Source of the DNA: Variovorax paradoxus
GTDB taxonomy: Bacteria > Pseudomonadota > Gammaproteobacteria > Burkholderiales > Burkholderiaceae_C
Direction: 5' to 3'
DNA length: 64,000 nt
Assembly (NCBI GenBank): GCA_016806145.1
Contig: CP063167.1
Span: forward strand, 926,501 to 990,500
The first letter of the stretch is position 1; each line of letters begins with the position of its first letter. The translations under genes and the position numbers were made by a program. The notes beneath the pieces were generated by a model that worked only from the letters and a program-made list of their open reading frames with translations, was not told where the DNA came from and did not search any database. Of the stretch, positions 1 through 9,449 are shown piece after piece.

Positions 1-189
1 ATCGACGTCCCAACACTCATCATTCACGGCGACGACGACCAGATCGTCCCTATCGAAGCAGTCGCACGCCGGTCATGCCAGCTCATACCCAATTCACGGC
101 TGCTTGTCTACGCAGGCGCCCCCCACGGTCTCATCGAGACCCACAAGGCCCGGCTTAACGCAGACTTGTTCGATTTCCTCTCGGAATAA
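1..189 (+). CDS. alpha/beta hydrolase, C-terminal fragment cut by the window edge
   Basis: Frame 1 is open from the first base to a TAA at 187-189 and gives the last 62 residues of an alpha/beta hydrolase. The visible part holds the acid-bearing stretch HGDDDQIVP and the catalytic-histidine stretch GAPHGL, in the order and spacing of the non-haem chloroperoxidase/arylesterase subfamily. The intact hydrolase at 2882-3865 on the other strand has the same pair (HGDDDQVVP, FPHGM), so the two belong to one subfamily. The nucleophile elbow and start lie outside the window, so the substrate cannot be judged. Confidence 0.8.
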   Translation: MDVPTLIIHGDDDQIVPIEAVARRSCQLIPNSRLLVYAGAPHGLIETHKARLNADLFDFLSE

Positions 190-413
190 GCCAAACCGCG
201 CACCGGCTCTGGCCGCGGCGTTGGCTCGGACCTTCTTGCGCGCCACGCACATCCCATCATCCTGATATTTCCGGAGCCTTCCCGATGAACAGCACACCGG
301 ACGCGGCAAGAAGCCGAAGTGGCTGGCCGACCACGTACGGCGTACATCAAGGCTCGAATCACCCAAAATTGATAAGGTCCAGGCGTCTAAATCTTTCGAG
401 AATCAGTTCAGTC

Positions 414-1127
414 ATGTCGCTCCCACGCCTGTTCACTTGGAGAAAGGCGTTTATCGCCGTGCTTGGAGCATCGGCCTTCGGCGGGGTGCACACGCAGGCC
501 GCAGAAGACCTCGCGCGGCGCATGGCCGCTTGCATCACCTGCCACGGCCGCGACGGGCAGGCTACCAACTCGGACTACTTCCCACGGCTGGCGGGCAAGC
601 CGGCCGGCTACCTCTATAACCAGCTGCGCAGCTTCCGTGACGGGCGGCGCCAGCAGGCGGACATGAGCTACCTGCTAGCTAACCTGTCGGACGCGTACCT
701 CCACGAGATGGCTCACCACTTCGCATCACTCGACTTCCCCTACCCACCGCCAGCCGCTTCGGACCTGGCGCCGGTCACGCTGGCACGCGGGCGCGAACTG
801 GTGCGGAGCGGCGACGCGACGCGCGGCATCCCGGCCTGCGTACGATGCCACGGCGAGGCGCTGACGGGCGTGCAGCCCGGCATCCCGTCGCTGGTCGGCT
901 TGCCGCGGCTGTACATCGCATCGCAGCTGGGGGCCTGGGTTACCGGCGACCGGCGCGCGATGGCGCCGGACTGCATGGCCGACGTCGGCCGCCGGCTAGA
1001 CAGCCACGACATCATCGCCATCGCCGGCTGGTTGGCCGCGCAGCCGGTGCCTACAGGCGCCAAGCGCGCCACCTCGTTGCCCAGTGGCCCACCGGTCGCG
1101 TGCAGCGCGATGGAGGCTCACCAGTGA
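414..1127 (+). CDS. diheme cytochrome c (c4-like), exported
   Basis: This is a periplasmic electron-transfer protein of about 237 residues. A hydrophobic signal peptide (about residues 8-29) is followed by two cytochrome c domains, with haem-binding motifs CITCH near residue 40 and CVRCH near residue 141, the arrangement of c4-type diheme cytochromes. I chose the ATG at 414 because it puts the signal peptide at the N-terminus. An upstream in-frame ATG at 285 would add 43 polar residues. The stop overlaps the GTG start of the next gene (GTGA), so the two are translationally coupled. Together they look like the cytochrome subunits of a membrane-bound dehydrogenase whose catalytic subunits are not in the window. 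Confidence 0.85.
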   Translation: MSLPRLFTWRKAFIAVLGASAFGGVHTQAAEDLARRMAACITCHGRDGQATNSDYFPRLAGKPAGYLYNQLRSFRDGRRQQADMSYLLANLSDAYLHEMAHHFASLDFPYPPPAASDLAPVTLARGRELVRSGDATRGIPACVRCHGEALTGVQPGIPSLVGLPRLYIASQLGAWVTGDRRAMAPDCMADVGRRLDSHDIIAIAGWLAAQPVPTGAKRATSLPSGPPVACSAMEAHQ

Positions 1128-2398
1128 GCGCACGCCGCGTGCTGCTGCGCACGGTGCTAGGGCTGGGGCTGGCGGTCGCGTTGCTGGTCGGCATGGGGGT
1201 GGCGCTGAATCGACGCGGCGAGGACCAGGTCCCAAAGACCGCGACGCCCTTCGTCGCGGCGCCCGGCCAGGTTGAGCGTGGCCGCTACCTCGCCCTGGCG
1301 GGCAACTGCGCCGGCTGCCATACCGCGCGGGGCGGTGAGCCCTACGCAGGCGGGCGCAGCATCGACACGCCCTTCGGCTCGATCTTCACCAGCAATCTGA
1401 CGCCCGATCCCATCACGGGCATCGGGCTGTGGAACGCCGACCATTTCTGGCGCGCCATGCATAACGGCCGCTCGCGAGACGGGCGACTGCTCTACCCGGC
1501 CTTCCCGTACACCAGCTTCACGCAGATGACGCGCGAGGACGCCGACGCGATCTACGCCTGGCTGCGCACGCTGCCGCCGGTGGCGCGGGCCAACCAAGCG
1601 CACACGCTCGGCTTCCCCTACGACACGCAGGTCGCCCTGGCGGTGTGGCGCGCCCTCTTCTTCACACCCGGCCGCTTCGAGCCGCAGCCACAGCGCTCGG
1701 CCGAGTGGAACCGCGGCGCCTACCTGGTCGGCGGCTTGGGCCATTGCGTCGAATGCCACGGCAGCCGCAATTCGCTGGGCGCCACGGACACCGCCCGCGG
1801 CTTCGTTGGCGGCATGCTGCCGGGCGAGAGTTGGTACGCGCCAGCACTCGATGCGGCCGCCGAAGCCGGTGTCGCCGCATGGCCCGTGGAAGAGGTCGTC
1901 ACGCTGCTCAAGACGGGGCGCACGGCCCGCGCCTCGGTGCTCGGCCCGATGGCAGAGGTGGTGTTTCGCAGCACCCAGCACCTGAGCGATGCCGACCTGA
2001 GGGCCATAGCGACCTACCTGCAGGCGCTGCCCCCCGCGGCTCAGGCGCCGTCGGTGACGCCGGTGCGCCGCAGGGAGAATGTGATGCTGCGCGGCGAGAA
2101 AATCTACGCTCAGCAGTGCGCGTGGTGCCACGGCGAACGCGGCGAGGGCGTGCTCGACGTGTTCCCGCCGCTGGCGGGCAACCGCGCGGTGAACATGCAC
2201 AACGCCAGCAACCTCGTGCAGGTGGTGCGCCGCGGCGGCTTCCTGCCCGCGACCGAAGGCAACCCCCGCCCCTACGGCATGCCGCCTTTCGGCCACCTGC
2301 TGGACGACCAGGAGCTCGCAGCCGTACTGAGCTATGTGCGCGGAAGCTGGGGCAACACCGGCGCCGAGGTCACGCTGCGCGAGATGATGCAGCGCTGA
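1124..2398 (+). CDS. triheme cytochrome c subunit of a membrane-bound dehydrogenase
   Basis: This 424-residue protein has an N-terminal hydrophobic anchor or signal (about residues 8-25) and three cytochrome c domains, with CAGCH near 62, CVECH near 208 and CAWCH near 332. The layout and length match the triheme subunits of alcohol, gluconate and aldehyde dehydrogenases and the NicB-type cytochrome of molybdenum hydroxylases, which pass electrons from a periplasmic or membrane enzyme to quinone or oxidase. The GTG at 1124 overlaps the preceding cytochrome stop and directly precedes the signal sequence. No flavoprotein, PQQ or molybdenum subunit lies downstream, so the donor enzyme is either upstream of the window or unlinked. 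Confidence 0.88.
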   Translation: MSARRVLLRTVLGLGLAVALLVGMGVALNRRGEDQVPKTATPFVAAPGQVERGRYLALAGNCAGCHTARGGEPYAGGRSIDTPFGSIFTSNLTPDPITGIGLWNADHFWRAMHNGRSRDGRLLYPAFPYTSFTQMTREDADAIYAWLRTLPPVARANQAHTLGFPYDTQVALAVWRALFFTPGRFEPQPQRSAEWNRGAYLVGGLGHCVECHGSRNSLGATDTARGFVGGMLPGESWYAPALDAAAEAGVAAWPVEEVVTLLKTGRTARASVLGPMAEVVFRSTQHLSDADLRAIATYLQALPPAAQAPSVTPVRRRENVMLRGEKIYAQQCAWCHGERGEGVLDVFPPLAGNRAVNMHNASNLVQVVRRGGFLPATEGNPRPYGMPPFGHLLDDQELAAVLSYVRGSWGNTGAEVTLREMMQR

Positions 2399-2416
2399 GC
2401 AAGAACGAGTCACGCA

Positions 2417-2589
2417 ATGAAGCGGGTTCTCAAATCACTCAAGACCGTGCTCTGGGCGGCCGACGCGCCGACCCCGACCCGCACGCGGACCGTAATTCGA
2501 TCGGCATTGCGCTGGTCATCGCAGTATTCGCTGTTCTCGCGCTGGTCATCGGTCTCGCATTCTTGGCCCGCTTTTTCACTGGACATTGA
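2417..2589 (+). pseudogene. possible small membrane protein gene with a frameshift
   Basis: Directly after the triheme cytochrome, an ATG at 2417 opens a basic N-terminus (MKRVLKSLKTVLWAAD). A convincing transmembrane segment (IGIALVIAVFAVLALVIGL) ending in a TGA at 2587-2589 is read in a different frame that has no ATG. Joining the two with one frameshift near 2480-2500 gives a plausible single-pass protein of about 57 residues. It could be a decayed small subunit or two unrelated accidents; neither half is recognised. Confidence 0.3.
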
Positions 2590-2881
2590 CACGCTACGAG
2601 GCCCCATGCAGGCTTCGGACAGCACTTGGCTGGCATCAAGTGCATCTTCCGGGCACGGCGGCGCTGGTCGCGTGCTTACGGGAAGCTAAGCCGGAACGGC
2701 TTGGCCGTGCTTATTACAGGCATGCTCGCGACGTCCTCGGACGCAGAATCCGCCAGCGAGGGGCGTGCGCGATGCCATCAGGTCGCTCCGTCAGCTCGAA
2801 GCGGATTCGGGTCGCAGCTCAACAACGTTCCGGCCGGTGCCGTGCGGCGCGGCGCGCAGAGACGCGCCGCCCACATGACGA

Positions 2882-3865
2882 TCAGCTGCGGATAAAGGCG
2901 AGCATATCGGGGTTGATAACGTCGGCCTGCGTCGTGCACATGCCATGCGGGAATCTCGGATACACCTTGAGCGTTGCTTTTTTCAACAGCTTTGCAGCCA
3001 GCACGGACGCATCGGCAATGGGAACCACCTGGTCGTCGTCGCCATGCATGAGCAGTGTCGGCACGTCGATGCGCTTGAGGTCTTCCGTGAAGTCGGTCTC
3101 CGAGAAGGCCTTGATGCCGTCGTAGTGCGCCTTGGCACTGCCCGTCATCCCCTGCCGCCACCAGTTCTCGATGACCGCCTGGATCGGCTGCGCTCCCGGA
3201 CGGTTGAAGCCGTAGAACGGGCCGGATGCGACATCGACATAGAACTTGGAGCGATTCGCAGCAAGTCCGCTGCGGAATCCGTCGAAGACCTCCATCGGAA
3301 GGCCACCAGGGTTGGCAGGCGTTTTCAGCATGATCGGCGGAACTGCGCCCACCGTGATGAGCTTGGCGACACGGCCCTTGCCATGACGAGCGACATAGCC
3401 GACCGCTTCGCCACCGCCAGTGGAGTGACCGACATGCACGGCATTGCGAAGGTCTAGGTGTTCGAAAACCGCCGCGGCATCTGCCACATAGTGGTCCATG
3501 TCGTGACCATCACTGACCTGCGCGGAGCGGCCATGGCCCCGGCGATCGTGGGCCACGACTCGGTAGCCGTTGTTCAGGAAGAACAGCATCTGGGCATCCC
3601 AATCGTCGGAGCTCAGCGGCCAGCCGTGGTGGAAGACCACGGGCTGTGCGTTCTTGGGACCCCAGTCCTTGTAGAAGATCTCCACGCCATCCTTCGTGAC
3701 GATAGTGCTGCCGGCGTAGCGTGAGCCGGGAGAAGACTTCGCAGCAGGTGCGGCCGCGACCGTTGTGGACAGGGCACCCGCGGCGAAGACGCCTGTTACA
3801 GCGGCAGCGCCGCTCGCCATCAGGCTGCGACGCATTGCTTGGTTGGAGGCATTCATTTCGGGCAT
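2882..3865 (-). CDS. exported alpha/beta hydrolase (non-haem chloroperoxidase/arylesterase type)
   Basis: This 327-residue serine hydrolase starts with a likely Tat signal: twin arginine in AMRRSLMAS, then a hydrophobic alanine-rich stretch to about residue 40. The mature part has the oxyanion strand FHHGWPLSSDDW, the nucleophile elbow GHSTGGG near residue 150, the acid region HGDDDQVVP and the catalytic histidine in FPHGM near the C-terminus. The family hydrolyses esters and can show perhydrolase activity; the substrate cannot be read from sequence. It is divergent from the hydrolase at 4179 with about 310 bp between them and is related to the fragment at 1-189. It is most likely periplasmic. 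Confidence 0.87.
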   Translation of the reverse strand: MPEMNASNQAMRRSLMASGAAAVTGVFAAGALSTTVAAAPAAKSSPGSRYAGSTIVTKDGVEIFYKDWGPKNAQPVVFHHGWPLSSDDWDAQMLFFLNNGYRVVAHDRRGHGRSAQVSDGHDMDHYVADAAAVFEHLDLRNAVHVGHSTGGGEAVGYVARHGKGRVAKLITVGAVPPIMLKTPANPGGLPMEVFDGFRSGLAANRSKFYVDVASGPFYGFNRPGAQPIQAVIENWWRQGMTGSAKAHYDGIKAFSETDFTEDLKRIDVPTLLMHGDDDQVVPIADASVLAAKLLKKATLKVYPRFPHGMCTTQADVINPDMLAFIRS

Positions 3866-4178
3866 GGAAGTTTCCTTTCAGGGCAATGAGTGGGAGGACG
3901 TGAATGACGTACGCGAGTTGCGACGCTCGGACTGAAAGGTAGGCCGCATTCGATCGACACGCCCCCACTGTTCGGGGCGTCGATGCTCTACCTTTCGGAC
4001 GAGCGGCCTGCCACAACGGCCGGTCAGTCCCATGGCGCGTCGCCATCACGCGCGCGCCCCGATCAAACCCTATGAACTGATTGGCAAGACCGCTCCCACT
4101 TTTGAGGGGGCCCGCGACTGCGACGAGGGAGTAAGGTCACGACAACCACATCCCGGACTAATACCATCAGGAACACTC
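3866..4178. other. divergent intergenic region between two hydrolase genes
   Basis: This stretch of about 310 bp holds the upstream regions of the hydrolases at 2882-3865 and 4179-5033. In-frame codons run back from 4179 to 4032, but the N-terminal hydrophobic segment favours the start at 4179. I see no convincing operator or terminator. Confidence 0.5.
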
Positions 4179-5033
4179 ATGCCCCCAACCGCGCTGACCG
4201 TCAAGCTCTTCCAAAGACACGTGAGCGTCGATGTGGCAGGAGTCATCGGCACCTATATTGTCGCGGCGGCGCTCGCGCTGTACATGTCCATCATTGAGCC
4301 CGTCCACGCCGCCGAGCATGAAAACAAGTCTCGGCCCACCATCGTCATGGTCCACGGCGCCTTCGTGGAGTCCGCCAGTTGGGAAGGCGTCACCGCGCGT
4401 CTGCTGGACCAGGGATACCAAGTGGTCGCGGTCGCCAATCCGCTACGCGGGCTCGAGAACGACGCCACCTACGTACGCGACATCATCAAGGCCGTCGGAG
4501 GCACGACAGTTCTTGTGGGGCACTCGTACGGTGGTGCTGTCATCAGCAACGCAGCCTACGACAACCGACAGGTGAAGGCACTTGTCTATGTGTCCGCATT
4601 CGCGCCAGACGCCGGCGAGTCCGTGTCGGACTTGTTGAACCAATTCTCAGGGTACACGCTCGATACGGTCCTTGCCGCAGCTGTGGTGCAGTCTGGTGGC
4701 GGTCGCGACCTCTATATGTCGGCGTCACAGTTCCGCCGCCGCTTGGCAGAGGACATCCCGGTCGCACGAGCCGAACAGATGGCTGCATCGCAACGTCCGA
4801 TCTCCGAGAGCGCGCTCCGGGACCATGCCGGACCACCTGCGTGGAAGCAGAAGCCTTCCTGGTTCCTCTTTGGCTCCCGCGACAAACATGTGCCGCCGGC
4901 GGCGCTCCAGTTCATGGCCGACCGCGCACGCTCGCAAAGGACACAGAGCGTGCATGGCGCATCGCACCTCGTCATGGTCTCGAGGCCTGAGCTTGTGGCC
5001 AACATGATCGTCGAGGCGGCCCTGTCGAAGTAG
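4179..5033 (+). CDS. alpha/beta hydrolase with N-terminal membrane/signal segment
   Basis: The protein has 284 residues. A hydrophobic segment (about residues 17-38) ending in VHAAE is a signal peptide or anchor. The hydrolase fold follows, with the oxyanion strand VMVHGAFVES, the nucleophile elbow GHSYGGAV near residue 112, an acidic residue in FGSRDKHVPP and the catalytic histidine in GASHLVM. This pattern is typical of the EstC/methyl-esterase-like Abhydrolase_6 group. I chose the ATG at 4179 because a purine-rich GGAAC sits just upstream and the signal begins soon after. The substrate is unknown. It is the third exported-type hydrolase in the first 5 kb. Confidence 0.83.
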   Translation: MPPTALTVKLFQRHVSVDVAGVIGTYIVAAALALYMSIIEPVHAAEHENKSRPTIVMVHGAFVESASWEGVTARLLDQGYQVVAVANPLRGLENDATYVRDIIKAVGGTTVLVGHSYGGAVISNAAYDNRQVKALVYVSAFAPDAGESVSDLLNQFSGYTLDTVLAAAVVQSGGGRDLYMSASQFRRRLAEDIPVARAEQMAASQRPISESALRDHAGPPAWKQKPSWFLFGSRDKHVPPAALQFMADRARSQRTQSVHGASHLVMVSRPELVANMIVEAALSK

Positions 5034-5419
5034 CCTTGAGGCGGTGTTTTGATCGGTCGCAAGCAGGAAGCATGCAGGCGCTTCTTACTGCCTGAAGGTC
5101 CGGGCATGCATGGGCAACTGCCAGCCCGTGATCTCGGGCAGCATGACAAAGAAGCCAGTAACCCAGCCCCAACCTGATCCGAGCACTCCGGAGATTGCCA
5201 CGCGCGGGGACTTCTCCATTGCGGCTTGTCGACTGAATATCTCCAAGGCCACCGTCAGATAGTGTGTCGTCGAACCGGAGAAGCGGTTCCAGACTGGCCA
5301 TTCCAGCACGCCGGCGACGTGATCAATATCCAGATGATGAGTCCACTGGGGTCCGGAAGGTGCTCCGCTCTTTCAGGTTGCCCTTAAAGGCAGAGGAGTG
5401 ACCTATGTTCCGCGATTGG
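5034..5419. other. no clear gene; unrecognised reading frame on the minus strand
   Basis: Between the hydrolase and the decayed formate dehydrogenase I see no confident gene. A minus-strand open frame at 5085-5309 encodes a hydrophobic stretch (VTGFFVMLPEITGW) that might be a scrap of a membrane protein, but it matches no family I know and has no clear ribosome binding site. Confidence 0.35.
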
Positions 5420-7680
5420 TCGTGCAGTCACACATCGAAAATTGCGAGCTCGTCTGTGTCCAACTGCCGGCGAAGATCCAACAGCCGCTCATAGTCATTC
5501 CATCATCTCGCAACTGTGCAAAGCCAGAGACCTGCTCTCCTGCCTTGCGCACCAGCTTTGTGCAATCCGTCGGTCCGCGAAGGTCTTCCAGGGCACGTCC
5601 GTTGTACTCCTTGGCCACTTCGGCCGACATCGGCTCGCTCGCGTGGGCGTAGGGCCACCACAGGTTTTTGATCGGCTCGGGGAACTTACTGCCTTGCTTG
5701 GTGTAGAGCTTCCTCATGCGCAGGTGCAAACCCGACGTGATGCGGAGTCGGTCCAGGACTCGCCCCGCGGCTCGGCGGCCTTCCAGTGCCAGTGAAGCAC
5801 ACGGGACGAACTGACGACCGTCCCCTCTTCCTCGGCAAAGCAGGTGATGGGCAGGTGGCACACTTCGGTTTGGATCTTGAAGGGATCGACGTCGTTGTAC
5901 TCACCGTAGTTCCTCCAGAACTCCGAGATCTCCGTGGCCAGCGGGTCCATGATGACCAGAACTTTAGCTTGGCCAGAGCCTCGCGATTGCGGTTCTTACC
6001 GGACAACGCGGCCAGCAGGTTGAAGCCCTGGGCCAAGTAACCATTGACCTTACCTTCCCGTATGAGCTCGAAGGTCTGGAGCATGTCGTATTCCTTGTCG
6101 AGCTTGGGCAGGTAGTCGTAGGCCCAGTTGTTCTCGGCCGTAGCGGAAGGACCGTATCAGGCCCTCATGAGGCTCGAGAAACTTGAGGTAGTCTGCCAGT
6201 AGCTCATCTGGTTGGTGCGCAGGGGTTTCTGCGTGCGCGCGGTGATGTAGCCCTGATAGTCCTGTTCAGCCTCGCACGGCTTCGTGAGGTCGCCCGGGAG
6301 GCTGGCCGACAGTAGGCCCAGGTCGGTGACGCCCTAAATGTTGGAGCGGCAGTGCATTCATACCGCCGCCGTCCACGCCGATGTTGCCGCATAGCAGCTG
6401 CACCATGGCCGCGCAGCGCAGGATCTGCGCGCCGGTGGAGTGCTGCGTCCAGCCCAGCGCGTGCATGATGGTCGCAGCCCGGCCGGCGACGGCCGTGGAC
6501 GCGAACTTCTCGCACACGCGCAAGAACTTCGCCATGGGCGTGCCGCAGGCGCTCTCGACCTTCTCGGGCGTGCAGCCCGCGTAGTGCTTCCTCAGCAGCT
6601 GGTATGCGCAGCACGGGTCCTGTAGGGACGGGTCGGCCTTGACGAAACCGTCATCGCCGAACTGGTAGTCCCAGCTGCCCTTTTCGTAGGGCGCTGGTCC
6701 TCGCTGTAGCCGAGGAAGTAGCCCTCGTCGAAGTTGAAGTCCTCGCGCATAAGAATGGTGAAGTCGGTGTATGCCCTCACGTACTCGTGGTGGATCCTGT
6801 CGTTCGTCAGCAGGTAACCGATGACTCCCCCAAGGAAGCCGATGTCGCTGCCCGAACGGATCGGCGCATGGTAGTCGGCCACCGCCGCCAAGCGGTTGAA
6901 GCGCGGATCGACCACCATGCAATGCCCCTTGCTGTGCGCCCTCGCTTCAGTCACCCCTTTAAATCCGCAGGGGTGCGCCTCGGCGGCATTGCCACCCATG
7001 GTCAGAATTACATCCGCATTTTTGATGTCGATCCAATGGTTCGTCATCGCGCCACGGCCGAACGTCGGGGCAAGACCTGACACCGTCGGGCCGTGTCAGA
7101 CACGCGCTTGATTGTCGAAAAGAAGAAGGCCCCAGCTACAGGCGACCTTGTAGGTGATGTAGCCGGCTTCGTTGCTGCAGGCCGAGGCGGCCAGCATTCC
7201 GGTGAACGTCCAGCGGTTGACGCGCTCGCCGTCGGCCGTGGTCTCAAGAAAGTTCGCGTCGCGATTGACCCTCATGAGCTTCGCGATGCGGTCAACAGCA
7301 TCGCCCCGGGACAGGCGCTTCCACTCGATTGAACCAAGGCGCGGTGCTCGGGGTACAGCAGCCGTTTGAGGCTGTTAATAATGTCGAGTAGGCTCGCGCC
7401 TGTTGGACACAGCTTGCCGCGATTGACCGGGTGGTTGGGATCGCCCCCGACGTGGAACCGAGGCCTTGGCGTTTTTAGCGCCGTCGCCCAGCGAGTACAT
7501 GAGGATGCCGCAACCTACCGAACAGTAGGTGTTGGTCTGGCGCGTGACTGTCAAGCCCGCAAGTTTTGTACTGACGAAGTTCTGCCAGCGTGGCCGCTGG
7601 CGAGAAGCCCGTCTGTGCCAAGCTTGAGCCCGCCAGGTGGGGCCAGTCACTTTCATGAACTGGCGACGAGGGAGTTGCAT
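5420..7680 (-). pseudogene. fdnG: decayed selenocysteine-type formate dehydrogenase alpha subunit (fdnG/fdoG-like)
   Basis: On the minus strand, pieces of one formate dehydrogenase-N/O alpha subunit follow each other in order but in different frames. They are the N-terminus with the 4Fe-4S motif region (TNTYCSVGCGILMYSLGDGA, from 7680), FHVGGDPNHPVNRGKLCPTG after a frameshift near 7440, NRDANFLETTADGERVNRW, the active-site region DNQARV-UGA-HGPTVSGLAP, then HWIDIKNADVILTMGGNAAE, GDDGFVKADPSLQDP, VAGRAATIMHALGWTQHS, MDPLATEISEFWRNYGEY, and finally EYNGRALEDL and GCWIFAGSWTQT. At least four frameshifts are needed, and the last roughly 200 residues, as well as the fdnH and fdnI partner genes, are missing. 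The UGA at 7096-7098 is at the selenocysteine position, so it is not itself damage. This is a relic of respiratory or periplasmic formate oxidation and is no longer functional. Confidence 0.9.
7050..7098 (-). promoter_or_regulatory. relic selenocysteine UGA codon and SECIS-like hairpin
   Basis: In the minus-strand frame that reads DNQARV, the codon at 7098-7096 is TGA, and the same frame continues with HGPTVSGLAPTFGRG. This is the exact context of the selenocysteine in formate dehydrogenases. The following RNA can form a stem-loop whose apical part contains AGGUCU, like the bacterial SECIS element read by SelB, which must lie directly 3' of the UGA. The host gene is a pseudogene, so the element is a fossil. 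Confidence 0.7.
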
Positions 7681-7818
7681 CTGCTACACCTGATCGTGTC
7701 GTGTCGTTGGCGGCTGCCATCGCCTCAAGCGAGTGCGGACAGCGCCGCTGAAGAAGAGGCAGTAACCACATTTCATATGTTCTACCTCGCGACCCTTTCC
7801 CGTGACTTCTCTAGGACG

Positions 7819-8268
7819 TCAGGCCTTTGCTCGCGGCTTGAGCCGGAAGCTGATCCCCATGCGATTGATGGCGTTCATTGCTGCGATGACGAGCGTGAGA
7901 TCAACCAGATCCCGCTCTTCGAACTGCGTGGCGGCCGCGGCATACGCCTCATCCGAGGCATGCGTTTCGCTGACTCTGGTGACCTCTTCAGCCCAAGCCA
8001 GCGCCGCGCGTTCCTGATCGGAAAACAAATAGGTTGCTTCGTGCCAAACAGGGATCAACACGATTTTTTCCACCGACATACCTTCCTTGACAAGGTCGCG
8101 GGTATGGATGTCGATGCAGTGCGCACACCCGTTGATCTGCGAAACACGCAAGAAGACGAGATCGACAAGCAATGCTTTAAGTCTTGTGCCGGTGGTGACG
8201 TAGTGATGAAGCGCGCCAATCGCTTTGGCACCTTCCGGCGAAGCGGTAAACCAATTTGATCGATTCAT
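7819..8268 (-). CDS. carboxymuconolactone decarboxylase/AhpD-like protein
   Basis: This 149-residue all-helical protein belongs to the AhpD-like CMD family. The peroxidatic-type motif NGCAHCIDIH (CxxC plus the following histidine, near residues 46-55) is intact, and the C-terminal INRMGISFR is typical of the alkylhydroperoxidase-core subgroup. Such proteins reduce peroxides or act in ring cleavage; this subgroup is usually annotated only as antioxidant. It is a close paralogue of the protein at 30958-31407, and both end in KPRAKA. It lies alone between the formate dehydrogenase relic and IS debris. I found no ECF41-type promoter upstream, unlike its two plus-strand relatives. Confidence 0.88.
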   Translation of the reverse strand: MNRSNWFTASPEGAKAIGALHHYVTTGTRLKALLVDLVFLRVSQINGCAHCIDIHTRDLVKEGMSVEKIVLIPVWHEATYLFSDQERAALAWAEEVTRVSETHASDEAYAAAATQFEERDLVDLTLVIAAMNAINRMGISFRLKPRAKA

Positions 8269-9189
8269 GTGTAGACCTTTTCGTAAGATTCAAAAGCGCG
8301 CGGCAGTCACGCAATCGCACAAAACGGTGCGGCAATGCACCGCGCGATCCGATGATGGGTCGCATTCCCCCTTGGATGCATCGCCCGAACTGGATAGGTG
8401 GGGCATGCTCCAAAGAGGAGACCAATTTTTTGAAATGCGGAGTACTGTCTGGTGACGGAAACTCGGTACACCCACCAAATTTACCGCCAGCACATTCGAT
8501 TCCTCCAAAGGGGAAAAGTGGCTGCTTCGTCGCCTGATCCCAGCCGTAGGTCGCTCATCGACGCGATCGGCGCGGTTGGATCGCAACCGCAACGCGGTCG
8601 CAAAACGCCCTTCCTTCGAGACCAATCAGTTGAACCGTTCCCTGGCCAGCGGGTGGCGAAGCCGACTTCGTCGCCAGAACGCTGGCTGAAAAATGGATCC
8701 ACAAGAGACATTCAGCTTTATCCAAAGCTGAGAGTCATGTTGCTTCAATTCTGAACCCACGGTTCTTGACGCAGACCTGCAATGTTTCTTTCCCGTGCCA
8801 ATCTGCAGAGTCTCAGCGCATCGTCAAAGATCACGCGGTGCAGGTGCAAAGCGCCGGCAAGCTCGCGCTCGCATTCCGCATCGGCCCATTGCTCGAGCTT
8901 GACATGTCCGAGGCGATAGACGTAGACGACGAACAACAGCCCCTCGACGGTCCCGAAGCGAAGGAACGCGCCACGAAGCTTTTCCTAGGTCGCTCCGTTC
9001 AGTTGAGGTTCGTTCTCGATGAAGACCTGTCTGAGGGCGTCTTCCTAGTCGCGGTCTGACGGGTCAAAGATTTCGTCGTCAAATCGGCGGCTGATAAGAA
9101 GCGATTCACTCAAGCAAAGCCTCCTGACGGCCGGTAGCGGAAGTCTATCCACCACGTGCGCCACTCTCGACCAAGATTGGGATGGCCGG
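8269..9189. other. no intact gene; one decayed unrecognised reading frame
   Basis: I see no intact gene in this 0.9 kb. On the minus strand a frame from about 9100 to 8752 reads as a protein-like sequence (EIFDPSDRD, QVFIENEPQLNG, LRGAFLRFGTVEGLLFVVYV, RELAGALHLHRVIFDDALRL), but it is broken by two in-frame TAG codons. It looks like a pseudogene of unknown family. The rest holds nothing I recognise. Confidence 0.45.
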
Positions 9190-9249
9190 CCGCTTCACCT
9201 GCTTGACCGCCTCTTCCTTGAATTCGGGCGTAAACCTCTGGGTGCTCAT
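9190..9249 (-). mobile_element. IS3-family OrfA N-terminal scrap
   Basis: A minus-strand ATG at 9249, preceded by GGAGGGAGTGCC, opens MSTQRFTPEFKEEAVKQV, the standard start of IS3-family OrfA helix-turn-helix proteins. The similarity ends after about 20 residues (RPAIPILVE), where the sequence joins unrelated DNA. It is a remnant only. Confidence 0.75.
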
Positions 9250-9266
9250 GGCACTCCCTCCTACGC

Positions 9267-9449
9267 CTAAAGGATAGGTGGGGTTTGTCTACCGGACCAG
9301 GAGCAGTCCAGCTTCAAGCGACACAGCAACTCTGCGAGGTCGGCAGCGTTGTGCGCGACCTCCAGGCGTTCGCGCACACTGCCCTGTCCATCGATGATGC
9401 ACACCGCGTGCGACTGGCTGGCCCAATCCAGCCCGCCGAAGGAAGTACC
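9267..9449 (-). mobile_element. IS110-family transposase N-terminal fragment
   Basis: The minus strand encodes GGLDWASQSHAVCIIDGQG followed by VRERLEVAHNAADLAELL. This matches the start of the RuvC-like DEDD domain of IS110-family transposases, where the first catalytic Asp is in GLDWA. The frame ends shortly after (CSWSGRQTPPIL), so it is truncated. A C-terminal IS110 piece lies on the opposite strand at 13937-14206. Confidence 0.78.

Noticed and set aside
1157..2413. 418-residue open frame on the minus strand across the triheme cytochrome
   Set aside because: It is a GC-driven shadow of the real gene, which has three CxxCH motifs; the shadow has no domain and is rich in Arg, Ala and His.
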